Assembly: GCA_007258455.2 (NCBI GenBank)
Contig: VDFB02270651.1
Coordinates: forward strand, 700,410,217-700,474,216
DNA: 64,000 nt
Source: Sequoia sempervirens
Lineage: Eukaryota > Streptophyta > Pinopsida > Cupressales > Cupressaceae
Direction: 5' to 3'
A program made the translations under genes and the position numbers. The notes beneath the pieces were generated by a model. That model did no database searches, was not told the origin of the DNA, and was given only the letters and a program-made list of their open reading frames with translations. Positions 31,419-43,274 of this stretch are shown piece by piece. Every line of letters starts with the position of its first letter. Positions within the stretch are counted from its first letter, which is position 1.

Positions 31419-32653
31419 TGTATAAGAGTGAATTTGCACCCTAGGCGCAATTCTAGTTTTTTCCTTTATACACTTTAGAAAACCTAATTCAGAGGCTTAA
31501 TTCTACTTAAGCCCATTGATGGCAGTCCACTTGGTGCCTATTTTGTGTGTCAGTGGAGGCGTTTCTTTTGGGGATGCCCATATAGCGCGTAGACATCCGT
31601 GCGGTGCACTTACATCCCTGGCAGATTCCTACGGCTGAGCCAACAGAGGCGTTACTCTTCCCATTGGCAACAAAGTTGTAATGCCTCCTCTGGCCACCTG
31701 ACCCGAATATGGCTGTTTCCTTTCTCATTCCTTCATAATCAGTCTTTGAACTTGCATTTGGAGGTTGGATGAAAGATTGAAAGAAATCTACACCACTTCA
31801 AGCTCTCATACTCTCATTCAAAAGCTCATTTGCACTCACTTCCAAGCATTTCATAACAACAATATCACACTCCATCACATTGGTAGAGAAAGTTTGGGAC
31901 CACGCCATTGTAGTAGAGGCTTGAGTCCCTCTCATTTCTCCTCCAAGCATCCTTGAGTGCTCTTGGTGGAGGTGGTAAGCTTCCCTCTCCTCTCCTCTAT
32001 CATTTGGTTGAGTAGCATAGTATTGCTTGTAGTGCTTGTGTTTTTGTCACTCCTTTATCTCTTTTCCATTGGTTGTCCATGGAAGTGGGAACACCTAAAT
32101 GGGGGTCTGACTAAGGTAGACCCCTATACAGCCACCCCCCAACATTCTCTCTCTTGCTGTGTGTGAGCTCTTGGAGGATTAGCTGGCGAATGATTTGATT
32201 AATGAGATTCTCCTCATCTTTATCACTCTTATTTATTTTCTTTACAATATTAGAGATCATTTAATTTACTTAGTTATGTCATTTTGGCCCTTTAATTAGC
32301 TTGTTGGTCCGTTAGCTAGTTTTATGTGGCTTGACCTTATCTTTGTCACTGTCTGGCTGTATAGAATACAACGCACTTTTGAGACACTAGTGCACCGTGC
32401 TATTGTCCAAAGTCCGTGCTTCTGTCCTTAGACATAGAGCTTCCTGAGATGAAGTGTTAAGCCTAGAAACTAGCTCGCCTAACCTCTTTTTGCACTTCAG
32501 GCCTATTGAGTAGCTGAGAAGCCCTATGGTCCTTGCTACCCTCACTTTACATACCCTAAAAAAACATTTAACTTAGGTAAGTTAGGGAAACCTCTCGCAA
32601 TCTTGACCCTTTGTGATTGGGGGTCTTGCATGCGGTGGTCCCCCTCTCTTACA
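31419..32653 (+). repeat. 5' LTR, 1235 bp
   Basis: Direct repeat of 36486-37695. It contains the common 'gtgggaacacctaaatgggggt' block and ends at 'tctcttaca'. The next bases, tttttggtgaacctaatg, would hold the primer site, but I cannot match them to a tRNA. Confidence 0.92.
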
Positions 32654-32898
32654 TTTTTGGTGAACCTAATGTGAACCATTTTGGTTATGTTATTGCGATA
32701 TTGACAATTCCTTTCCTCACACTCTAGGAGTGTTGTAGGTGTGAGTGTTGTATTGCTGTCGCCTTGCAACCCAACCTGTGACCGCTAGTTGACGTAGTTG
32801 GAAGGTTCTAAAGGTATTGCCTGACGAAACCTTAATTGGGTCATTGTCTTATCCATTAACCTTTGGGGATTCTGTGAAAGCATTGTCTAGTGTGAATA

Positions 32899-33489
32899 AT
32901 GGCCTCCTTCCTGCATCAACCCATCTCCTCTGCGCAGCCTATGGATAGTAGTATTTGCATAACCTTTACTTCACAGGACTTGCTGATGGGATTTAACAGG
33001 GAACCATCTCCTCTTTACATCCCTGCAAAGATCAATGGGAATATCATGGCAAGTGTTCTCGTTGACTCGACATCACAAGTAAATATAATAATAGAGGAGA
33101 TTATTCTAATTAACTTTTTACATAAGGATGGATATGATGCTCCCGTAAGTTTCATTTGCACGCATGTCGAGATTTCCATACCCCCCTTGGGTAGCATTAT
33201 CCTATCGGTCTTAGTCTGGCCTAAGTCCATAAAACTATTATTTGATATCATCCCTGGGTCTGAACTCTTCCGTGTAAAGTTGGGTATCCCTTAGTTGGTG
33301 GTGATGAACATGGTACCCTCCACCGTGCATAAATATTTAAAATTTATCCATGGAGGTTCCGTATATGTGATCCATGATAGCGGTTATCGATCGCCGGTTG
33401 CATGTGGTAGCTACTCCTTGGATCACCCATGGCCTGCGTTCATGGGCCCCCTTCCGCCTAAGACAAACCTTTTACATAAGACATATTAG
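32899..33489 (+). pseudogene. Retropepsin-like (aspartic protease) domain
   Basis: The ATG at 32899 opens MASFLHQPISSAQPM. The domain follows: ITFTSQDLLMGF, PLYIPAKINGNIM, LVDSTSQVNII (the family's D-T/S-G active site, here D-S-T-S so Gly is lost), PPLGSIILSVLV, then after a TAG at 33292-33294 the frame continues with HKYLKFIHGGSVYVIH. This order matches the protease of plant gypsy gag-pro proteins. The Gly loss and in-frame stop argue that it is inactive. It should cleave the polyprotein in an intact element. Confidence 0.78.
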
Positions 33490-34898
33490 AACTATATGAA
33501 AGGATGTCTAAGGCTGAAGGTGAGGTATCCTCCCTCGCCCTATGCTATTTCACATAGGGCTTGTTTGAAGGATGACAATGAGGCCACCAAGGCCCAAAAG
33601 AGGAAAGAAGAGAAGCAGTCTTGTGATCCTCCTTCTTCCTCTTCTGATGCCTAGTTTGATGCTTCTTCTCACTCAGCTGTAGTACCCTTGGGTTCTGCTC
33701 CTCGTTTGTAGGAGAACCCTTCGGTGCCCACTTGGCGAAAGCCCAAGCGTCTCGCGTTCGAGCTTCCTATTCTGTTGATGGAGCCTAGACTTGTTCGGTA
33801 TGAAAGGAAGAAGATCCTTCAATGAGAGTCCTCCTTGTCTTGATTGCCACAACCTCCTACTACTCCTACCCCTAAGGCAGTAAGCAGAAAGAGGCATGCT
33901 ACCGAGGCTCTCGAGTCGAATCCTCTCGTCGCTCCTTAGCCTGCTCCCCCTACTCTTGCACAGGAACCTTTTCCTCCCCTAAAACGAACATAGTGGACAT
34001 TCCTATGATCGAGTAGAAACCTTCCGCCCCTTTGCAAACTCTGGATTCTAACTCCAAGAGCCATAGAAACTACCTTACACATGAGTGAAAGCGCCAATGA
34101 AAGGATCTCCTAGCTGAGTAGGCCACTTCACAACAAAAGGAAGAAGAAACGACCGCCCCCACTTTAGGGCCCTCTGCAACATCATCTTCCTCCTCTCCTA
34201 TTGTGTCTCTTCTTCTTGATCTGCTCTTGACTCCCATTGTGAGCACAAATGCACCTAACCCTAAATGGGTACAAGTGTTTATTGCTCCTTCAATAGAGCT
34301 GCCTTTGCTGATGACCGTTCTGGATATTCATCCCTTCCCAAAACCCATGGATATGGTTAACACTTTGGTCATATCTGTTGCGGTTCTATCCTCCTCCTCC
34401 TCTGTACCTCTCCCTTCTTTTGTAGGGAGTTCATCTCCTCCTGCAAAGAAGGAGGTAGAGGCTAGTCCTTGCGATAAAGGATGTAGGAGGAGCCCACCTT
34501 TGCAAGGTGGCCCTGTGATGACCTGTTCTATCCTTGTGATAAAATTAGTCCTGGCCTCTCTTGAGTTTGTCACCGCTCCCAAATCATTCAATGAGCCTAG
34601 TGGTGGATCTCAGGCACAACCCGTCCCATCCACTGAAGTAAGACATAGCGCTCCCATGGGGTGCATGTTTAACTCTGTGGATGAAGTCTCAACCCTATCG
34701 ATGATCTTTGCAAAATCACTGGCTTTGACTCCACAAGAACTTGGTGTAGAGGACCTTGAGGCACCTTCTTCCTTGGCCCTTGTTGCGGGAGGGCCAGACA
34801 ACCCTCCTCTTAACATTCCACCCTTACAGGCTCATCTTCCTTCCCCTTATGAGGATCTAGATTGGGAATTGGATGACCTTTTGGATGATCAATGTTAG
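33490..34898 (+). pseudogene. Pro/Ser-rich continuation of the element ORF
   Basis: After 33489 several short frames are Pro/Ser/Lys-rich with stops. From 34203 a 231-codon frame runs to 34898 (MSLLLDLLLTPIVSTN... to an acidic end DLDWELDDLLDDQC). It is low complexity, rich in Pro/Ser/Leu, with no catalytic motif. It probably represents the degraded rest of the element's single ORF. Function unknown. Confidence 0.55.
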
Positions 34899-35900
34899 GA
34901 GGAGGTCCCCTTTTCTTGATCTTGTGTGCGTATGTGCATGTTTTGTAATGTATTCCCCCATACTCGTGTTATGTGTGCTTGGATGACCCTCGTAACCCTT
35001 GTTAGTGTATGGATACAGGCATGGTTTGTGTGTCGTAAACCTTCTTCTATTTGTATCATCATTCTTCCATGTTTGTGCTTGATTTTTGCTAAATTGGGGA
35101 CCTCCCTTCCATGTTGAACCAATTTTTCTTACTTTTTTTTTCGTGCATTCTTCTTGATTTGGTTGGGGATTGATGATCTTTCGCCTTGCATTGTGCTTAC
35201 CTACTATTATATGAGCTTAGACAGATCTGACCTCGCTAAACCAGATCCCCTGTGCCCTTTGTTTGAACTTTTCACTTTATCTTTATCTTTCTCTCTTCTT
35301 TGCTTGATTTGTCCCTCCTATGTGTGACAACGTTCTTTAACACTTTGACTTTTAGAAAAAAAATTCACCGCCAATGAATCTTTTCTTGAAATTCCTCACA
35401 ATACCATTTCCTTGGAAGCACATTCTCTACTTGGAACCCTAACGGAATGTGTTTCCTTCATCATGGGTTCATAAAGAAAGGAATTGGAGACCTTCCTCCA
35501 AAGTGGGAACTACTTTGACTTCCTCTCGCGTGGGGGCATGACCTTCCTTTCAAATTCATTGATGAAGTAAACATCTTTCAAAAGGATCCCTTGATGACGA
35601 ATCACTCTAAGATGGTGAATTTTGAATTACGTGTCCCTTGGGTGGACCCCCCTTTATACTTCATGGCAGGTTCCTCAAGGACCCTTTCTTCAAAATCCTT
35701 TATAACGAATGGACTCTGGCACATCTAGCTTGGGGGCAGCCCGACTAGACTCATTCCATTTGTCCTTTCGCATCTAGCTTAGGGGTAGCCTGACTAGACC
35801 TCACTTTTCAAACAGTGCATCCCTTGAGTGGACCCCTCTCGTTTTGAAGGGTTCTCGAGGGACCCCTTTGAAAGTCTTTTGATCTGCATGACTAGCTGCT
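34899..35900. other. Internal non-coding region of the LTR element
   Basis: No gene. A 45-bp sequence, 'catctagcttgggggcagcc' and following bases, is repeated at about 35723 and 35770. Confidence 0.5.
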
Positions 35901-36213
35901 TTAGACATGTTCTATTTGCGAGTAGATGTGTTTCCACTTTTACATGCATTCTATCTATGGGTAGACATATCAACACTTTAAACATGTTCTATCTATGGGT
36001 AGACGTGTCGACACTCTTAGATGTGTTCTATCTGTGGGTAGACGTATCGATGCTTTAAACATGTTCTATCTATGAATAAATGTGTCACTGCTTTTAGATG
36101 CGTTCTATTTGTGAGTAGATGTATTGACACTTTAAACATGCTCTATATGTGGGTAGATGTGTCACCGCTTCTGACATGTTCTATTTGTGGGTAGACATGT
36201 CGCCGCTTCTTGA
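35901..36213 (+). repeat. Minisatellite, about 8 copies of a 38-40 bp unit
   Basis: The unit 'ttctatctatgggtagacg' plus 'tgtcgacactttaaacatg' is repeated about eight times with 10-25% variation. It sits about 260 bases upstream of the polypurine tract. Confidence 0.9.
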
Positions 36214-36485
36214 CTCTATGGAGTCCACTTCCTTGGGGCTTCTTCCATGTGAGAGATCTTGGGGGTTGCCTCCTTACAGGTCTACAGCCCTGTAAGGCAC
36301 TTTGTTGTTCCAACTTCATGGTTCCAAGCAACTATGGACTCCTTTGTTTTTCCTGCATCTTCAGGTTCGCTAGATCGCGGTTTGCATACTCAACAGTTCA
36401 GGTATACTTTTCTAACCCTACTCTCGTCTTGATCTAATTTATGAAGCACTCATCAGTACTTGTGCTCGCTAAAGTGGGGGAAAAA

Positions 36486-37695
36486 TGTATAAGAGAAAAT
36501 TTTCACCCTAGGTGCAATTCCCCTTTTTTCCTTTATACACTTTAGAAAACCTAATTTGGAGGCTTAATTCTACTTAAGCCCGCTGATGGTAGTCCACTTG
36601 GTGCCTGTTTTGTGTGTTGGTGGAGGAATTTTTGTTGGGTGTGCTTATGTCCCTGGCAGATTCCTACAACTGAGCTAGCAGAGGCATTACTCTTCCCATT
36701 GGTAGCAAATTTGTAACGCCTCCTTTGACCACTTGACCCAAATATGGCTGTTTCCTTTCTCATTCCTTCATAATCAGTCTTTGAACTTTCATTTGGAAGT
36801 TGGATGAAAGATTGGAAGAACTCTACACCACTTCAAGCTCTCATACTCTCATTCACAAGCTCAGTTGTACTCACTTCCACACATTTCATAGCAACAATAT
36901 CACACTCCATCACGTCGGTAGAGCAAGTTTGGGACCACACCATTGAATTAGAGGCTTGAGTCCCTCTCATTTCTCCTCCAAGCAGCCTTGAGTGCTCTTG
37001 GTGGAGGTGGTAACCTTCCCTCTCCTCTCCTCTATCATTTGGTTGAGTAGCATAGTATTTCTTGTAGTGCTTGTGTTTTTGTCACTCCTTTATCTCTTTT
37101 CCATTGGCTTTCCATGGAGGTGGGAACACCTAAATGGGGGTTTGACTGAGGGAGACCCCTGTACAACCACCCCCCAACATTCTCTCTCTTGCTGTGTGTA
37201 GGTGTGTGAGCTCTTGGAGGATCACCTGGCGAACGAGTTCATTGGTGAGATTCTCCTCATCTTTATCACTCTTTTTTATTTTTTTTACAATATTAGAGAT
37301 CATTTAATTTACTTAGTTCTATCATTTTGGCCCTTTAATTAGCTTGTTGGTCCATTAGCTAGTTTTTTGTGGCTTGACCTTATCTTTTTCGTTGTCTGGC
37401 TGTATGGACTATAGCACACTTTCAAGATGCCAGCATGCCTTGCTGCTGTCCAAAGTCCACGCTTCTGTCCTCAGATAGAGAGCTTCCTGAGACAAAGTGT
37501 TAAGCCTATAAACCAGCTTGCCTAGCCTCTTTATGCACTTGGGGCCTATTGAGTAGCTGAGAGGCCCTATGGTCCTTGCTACCCTTGCCTTACATACCCT
37601 AAAAAAACATTTAACTGAGGTAAGTTAGAGCATCCTCTCACGTCTTGACCCTCTATGACCTAGGGTCTTGCATGCGGTGGTCCCCCTCTCCTATA
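36486..37695 (+). repeat. 3' LTR, 1210 bp
   Basis: Pairs with 31419-32653. Relative to the 5' LTR it has a deletion near 36625-36640 (a segment with 'gatgcccatatagcgcg' is missing) and scattered substitutions. Confidence 0.92.
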
Positions 37696-37700
37696 GTTTA

Positions 37701-38087
37701 AAACTCTCTAGCTGTAGTGCCTTTTTTGTATGGGTTTTATTATAGTTATTTTAGTTTTAGGTTGGTTAAGTATTTTACCTTATGTCAGTATTAGTATTAC
37801 TTGGAAGTATTCTTTTATGACTATGTTTAATGGCTGGTGGCCTCTGGTTAGTTTTGTTGTGGACATTGTGTTTAGTTATAATAATTGGACTATGTGCCCT
37901 AATGCAAATATTGCTACTGGTCTATATGCTTTACTTGATGTTCCTATTGAGTTGCTAATGTTGTTCTAGTCCTTTTCTATTTCTAACTAGTTGTTGTTTT
38001 GTCAGTATATTTTGATGGAGTTGTTCTCCTCTGTTATAATCTTTGTATGGGATTAGGGCCCTTCCCTACTCATCTAATAAAAAAAAC
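37701..38087 (+). pseudogene. Family A host copy, part 4 of 4 (3' UTR-like end)
   Basis: This continues the family A host sequence past the GTTTA duplication. It is T-rich, without a coding frame I trust (a hydrophobic 79-codon frame at 37730-37969 is probably chance), and ends '...gattagggcccttccctactcatctaataaaaaaaa'. The AATAAA plus A-run suggests a polyadenylation region. The CACTA copy's 3' flank has comparable 'gggttttggggcccc' and A-run landmarks, so both copies may share a transcript-like 3' end. Confidence 0.5.
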
Positions 38088-38329
38088 TCAACACTTTGCT
38101 TAAAATTCACCAATATAATGATAAGTTAAGAGATAATCTAGAGTTCCTTTCAATTACTTAAACACTTTTTACTTGTGTCCAATATTCTTTACTTGATTTT
38201 ACCATGAAACTACTTATAACTCCCATTGCTTGGGCTATGTTTAGTCTTCTGTATATCATAACATATATGAGACTTCATACTACACTAGCATATTAAACTA
38301 AAATGAATAAAGGTATATGGAAAAACTTA
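38088..38329. other. No gene seen
   Basis: AT-rich spacer between the end of the family A copy and the left LTR of the copia element. Confidence 0.4.
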
Positions 38330-39230
38330 CTAAACTAATCTTAGTGGAGAGTAAGATAATTTTTAATATTTACAATTACAAAAAAGAACTAAGCACATAT
38401 ACAACATAAAATAAATTATACCATAATATAGCTGTATGTGGGAAAAACCCTTTTAGGACAAAAAACATCATACTACAAAGCATGGAACAACTCTATTATC
38501 AACAACTAAGGCTGCAATACAATCTCAAGGACATGACCTTATAGGATTATCACCAACATACAACTTTAGAATAATTCTAGTAGCATAACAATTCTTGCAC
38601 TATCCCATGTACCTCGATCCCAAACACCTAATAGATAGGAGAGTAAATATACAAAACCATCATATGATAATTACAAAATCATGAGACAAAGGAACTTAAA
38701 ATATGACAACAAAATCTATTCTTAGAAATCTAACACCCAAATCCTAAGATGGGTCCATAGACTAAAATAACACATTCCTTCTACCTAGCATAAGTGCATC
38801 ATAATCCACTCACCAACTTGAATGTTCTATTTTGGCTTCATTATCTCCATTCAAATGTTTCTTATGATATGTTGTAGCATGCATCGTAAGTTTTTCAATG
38901 AATGTAACTCCCTCTTACAAATATTTTATGTGTCTGTGATGTCTTTTTTATATTTCTAATGTAGGAGGCCCAAGTTCTAGAGGTCCTAACTTTTAATCAG
39001 TGAAGCCATTGCGACCCTTTTAAACAAATATAGATCTTGAAAATATCTATGCCACATGAATCCTTCAAAGTGATTAAAAAAAGAAATATTTTTTTATTAT
39101 CATAAACCAACTCTATAGCATATAAATTGATTTTTTTATGTTTCAAACTCTAAAAACTACATTATTTATATACTTAAAATTTAGAGTAATGTTGAGACAC
39201 TTTTCCTAACTCTCTCCCACTTTTTGAACA
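38330..39230 (-). repeat. Copia 3' LTR (approximate)
   Basis: It aligns with about 43275-44190: 'attataccataatatag', 'tatcaccaacatacaactt', 'gatgggtccatagactaa' and 'ctcaccaacttgaatgttc' have clear counterparts. Confidence 0.75.
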
Positions 39231-39389
39231 CATTGCAAGAGCAAAGGGAGTATCAAAACTTATGAACTAATTGCTAGGGGTTGAGAGGTTCATAGATCCA
39301 TAACACCACCTTAATTTTTCTATGCACACTAGCTTTGTCAATGCATCTATAAATTTTTGTAAAGTGTCAATTTTATTTAACATGACCCT

Positions 39390-39620
39390 TCGACCCTCTA
39401 TCATGTCACAAAAAAATGGTATTTAATATCAATGTGCTTCATCCTTACATAAAATTTTGGGTTATTTTCTATACATATAACACTCCAACTATCACATAAA
39501 ACTATATTATCTCTTAAATTCATTTGACATTTGAACACAATCACTTAAGCCAAATGGATTCCTTATAAGAAAGAGTAGCTACTACGTACTGTACTTTTGT
39601 ATTGGGAAAAGAAAAGATAC
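39390..39620 (-). pseudogene. Copia RNase H remnant
   Basis: Minus frames give DNIVLCDSWSVICIENNPKF followed by VRMKHIDIKYHFF. This is the copia RNase H end (usually DN--AI-LAKNP-F---TKHIDI-YHF). Several stops. Confidence 0.8.
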
Positions 39621-40369
39621 TCTTTTTCTTACTCATGTAACTGATAGATCACCAAACATAGTTAAAATTACCTACTAATGGGTCTCTTACTATCAACATC
39701 TCCAACCTAATCTAAATATACAAATCAATAAATAGTCACTAAGTGCTAATTCACTCTAGAATTACTATGATAAAAAATGAAGTACTTGGAGCTACCCTAC
39801 AAGTAATCAATGGCCCTCTTCAATCCCAATGTACTCATCTCATATTAGTCATGAAACAATTAAAGGCTCACATTACTTGGGAAATATATAGTAATATGTA
39901 TACCATAACATACATTAAAAACTCCCAACCATACTAGCATAAGGTATTATTTCCATATCCTCCATCTCATTAAGAAAATTTGGACACTTCTCAATTGATA
40001 ACTTAACTTCCACTAAAATAAGAATACACAATAGTCTGCAAGTTGATATGTTGAATCTCTCCAACATTGAGTTCACACAATTAGTTTGGGCCAATATTTT
40101 TTTTAGCTCTATATCTTCCAGTCTCCATGCCTAAGATGAACTTGGTTTCTCATAAGTCCATCTCAAACTATATTGAAAGTTGATACTTGAATTCACAAAT
40201 CACACTATTTCAATTGCTAAAAAATAACATAACATCACATATAATATGATAATAAGAAATAAATCTCCATCCATATTATAATAGATGCAATGATATGATT
40301 TGGACCTCATAAATCACAATCTTGATGCAAATATATCAAAATTTTGGTACCACATCCTAGGAGATTGAT

Positions 40370-40700
40370 TAATATCATACAAATATTTTTCAACTCACAA
40401 ACTAAAATTTCTTTACTTTTTTTAATGTAGTGCTTTGGATGTGACACAAATATCTTCCTCCAAATCCCCATGAAGGAAAGCCATATTCAAATCCATTTTT
40501 TAAAATCATGATAAAATACTACTTTAATAGATAATAGAAATTGAATGGATGTAACTTAGCAATCAAGGAGAAAACCTCACCATAATCAATTAAACTTGGA
40601 CATATCCCTTCATAACCAATCTTGTGTTGTATTTGTCAACACTACCATCTAAATTTATTATTTTTGAACACAAAATTGCATAAATGGGTTTACATCTATT
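40370..40700 (-). pseudogene. Copia reverse transcriptase remnant
   Basis: The minus frame at about 40440-40510 reads MDLNMAFLHGDLEEDICV, the copia RT motif (-MDVKTAFL-GDLEE-IYM). Flanking frames are badly broken. RT sequence probably extends from about 39900 to 40750. Confidence 0.8.
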
Positions 40701-41224
40701 AGATAGAGGTACTAGGTCCTATGTGTGATTTTTTCAATGAAACCATATATTCCTAGGTTAATTAGTGTTAGTAATCAAAACAAAAATATATCTCCAATCA
40801 TAAGGAGGGCACTTGTTTATTTTATCCCTTTGTTTAGTGGATCTTGTCAATGACTGAGGTGAAGGTTCTATTACTTCTTTGGAACTCTCTAAACAATATA
40901 ATATTTCTTTCTCATCAAATACTTTGGGGGTAGTTGAACCATGTCTTTATTTTCACCATTTAATTGTTATAAAATAATGGAAGAAATCTTAACTTCTCTA
41001 AAAATAATAATTTTACTATACAAAACTCTCTCTGCAAGAGGATCCCAAAGCTTGTACCTTTACATGCCAATACCATAACTGATGAAGGCTTATTTTATAA
41101 ATTTTTCTTCAATTTGACCACTTCTTCCTAGAAACATGAACATATGTGTCATAGCTAAAAAATATATCATGTCTAAATGAATAATTCTTTCTCAACCACA
41201 CTTCTACACATGTTTTATCAGCAA

Positions 41225-41425
41225 AAGTTGATGTAGAAGACATATTTTTTAAATGACAAGCCATAGTAACCACTTTTACTCATAAATTTTGTACCAAGTT
41301 GGTCCTATTAATTAGTTTTGAAACTTCATTCTATTGAGGGGTTTATGGAGTTATCTTATTTATTTCTATTCTATGATCCTTAAAGAACCTATCAAAATCT
41401 ATTGAACAAAAATTCTCACCATTAT
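41225..41425 (-). pseudogene. Copia integrase core remnant
   Basis: On minus: GENFCSIDFDRFFKDHRIE, then ITP and TPQ with a stop, then EVSKLINRT. This is the copia 'GEF-S--F--FC--HGI-----PYTPQQNGV-ER-NRT' block, with the catalytic Glu region degraded. Confidence 0.82.
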
Positions 41426-42099
41426 CATTCCTCAAAATATTAATTTTTCACTATTCTAATTTTCTACAAGATATTTAAATTATTTAATTATATTGAAGAA
41501 TTCATATTTACTTATGAAATATACTCATATCCTTATACTATAATAATCAATAAGAAAAACATAAATATACTTTAAATTTGAAGGTATATTAACAAGTCCA
41601 ATACACCAAAAAAATATGAGAACTAGAATAAAATTGAAGGTTTTTTTTTCCATAAACATAATGTTTTCAAAAAATGAAACTCAAGGTTACAATTATTTAT
41701 CCCCTCAATATGTCTTCTATTTTTCAAGATACTTAGACCATTCTCACCAATGTGACCCATCTTTTGGTTCCACAACATAGTTTTTTCTATAGGAAGGTTA
41801 GCCTTTAAATTATGAGCAACTGTGTTTTCTTTGTAGGAAGCTTATTATCCAAAGTATGATCACCCTTAGGTTCCCAAAAGTTATGAACATTAAAAGTGGA
41901 TGAAATTCTCCTCTTTGTTGTTGGTTCCAATAGTGAAGGTGTAGGATTTGTAGATATCTTCACTACATTAACAAACAAATTATTACTTTAAACCGTACAT
42001 GCATTTAGCTAAAATAGAGTTCCTATATTAATAGCCTTATCAAGAACCTTAAATCCTCACTTACTTGCATCCTCCACATGAGAAAACAACCTATACACT

Positions 42100-42450
42100 T
42101 GAATAATTTAATTTACTTTTAGAAAGTAGGTTTTCTAGCAAGCTAGGGACATGCAATACACCATTGATCTCATTCACTCATCTATCATGAATCACAATAG
42201 GAATTTCCATGACTAACAATATTTATATGAGAATCATCTCTAAGGTACAACTTCCCACCATTGTATTATTCATATCTTGTAAACCAAACCTAATGTGAGG
42301 TCATGAGAAAATATGCACCAGATTCAATCAACCACACACCTTTTGATACATGTGTAGCCAAGGGTGTGACAATAGCATCACCATCATTCTTGGATTACTC
42401 CATACACTCATCAAATATCTCTTTTTCTTTATTCTTTTCCTCATAGTATT
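42100..42450 (-). pseudogene. Copia protease / gag-pre-integrase remnant
   Basis: On minus: KGVWLIESGAYFLMT, the copia protease active site (W-ID-SGA---MT) with Asp replaced by Glu. It is followed by pieces of the 'GD-S-I-I-G-G' segment and the 'VL-VP-L--NLLS' segment. Dead. Confidence 0.8.
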
Positions 42451-42559
42451 TTCTACAATTTGTTAAGTCTTTCCATAGTTCTAATTTTTTTCCTTAGACT
42501 TATTGGGAGATTTGGATCTCTCATGGTGTTAAGATCTAGAATTGTGTTTCTCATTGTCC

Positions 42560-43100
42560 TTCTAACCTTTTTACTTCATTTTGTAATGAACAAGTAAGGC
42601 CTTCTTGGTATATTTAAAAGTTCTTTTTTACATCTCTTCAAAAATTAATGATGCCACCACCTCATGTAATTTAAACTTGGTACTAGTAATCCTAATAGCC
42701 ATAACAAGTTGACCCAATGAATCTACCAAATAACACAATAAAGTTGTGAAACAATCTTCCTCCATTTTAACTCTAAAATAGTGCAACTAGGTAATAACCA
42801 TGTTAAATGCATTGAGCGTTTTTTACCATGGAACCACCATCCTCCATTTCAAAGGTATGTAGCTTCTTTCTTAGAAGGATTTTGTTAACCAAATATTTAT
42901 TTTGATAAAAATATCCCATTTTTTTGGTCTTTTCATGCACATTCAACAATATTAAATTAACTAAATTGGGTCTAACAAGTCCCAAATATTTTTGTCCATT
43001 TTTCCTAGTCTTTATGTGATAGAAGAATAGGTTTGAATCTAGATATTACAATTTGTACATCTCTATTCATCAGAATATCCTCGATCTTGAGATTCTAAAG
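42560..43100 (-). pseudogene. Copia gag remnant
   Basis: The minus frame 42985-42803 contains LLNVHEKTKKMGYF, LVNKILLRKKLHTFEMEDGG, the UBN2-type gag block (typically L---KM-EGGS). Further left, broken frames match 'F---L-L-S-PDS---LV-AI----TKFKL-EVVA-L'. Gag would form the particle shell. Confidence 0.8.
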
Positions 43101-43274
43101 ATAAAATTTTATGCCTAATAACTTTTCCATTTCTATTTGGGATGTGGTTTCCATCACTTATTGCAATCAAATCAAACCCTTTTTCACAAGCTCTCACACA
43201 AATGAAGATTAGTCCAAAAAATCCCTTACTTAACACCTATAATCTAGGGTGATTAGATTGGTACGTGAAAATTC

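Larger units (their letters stand above)
31419..37695 (+). mobile_element. 6.3-kb non-autonomous LTR retrotransposon with retropepsin-like ORF
   Basis: The LTRs 31419-32653 and 36486-37695 are long and visibly similar. They start TGTATAAGAG; the left ends ...CTTACA, the right ...CCTATA. A perfect GTTTA duplication flanks the element (31414-31418 and 37696-37700). A polypurine tract, aaagtgggggaaaaa, lies at 36471-36485 directly before the 3' LTR, so it is on plus. The only recognisable protein is a gypsy-type aspartic protease domain (32899-33489). No RT, RNase H or integrase is visible, so it must rely on another element's enzymes. The LTR similarity makes it one of the younger insertions. 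Confidence 0.92.

Noticed and set aside
34328..34816. Two minus frames opposite the Pro/Ser-rich ORF
   Set aside because: Antisense shadows of 34203-34898.
37730..37969. 79-codon hydrophobic plus frame
   Set aside because: T-rich 3' UTR-like sequence gives a Val/Leu/Phe-rich frame by composition. No conserved motif.
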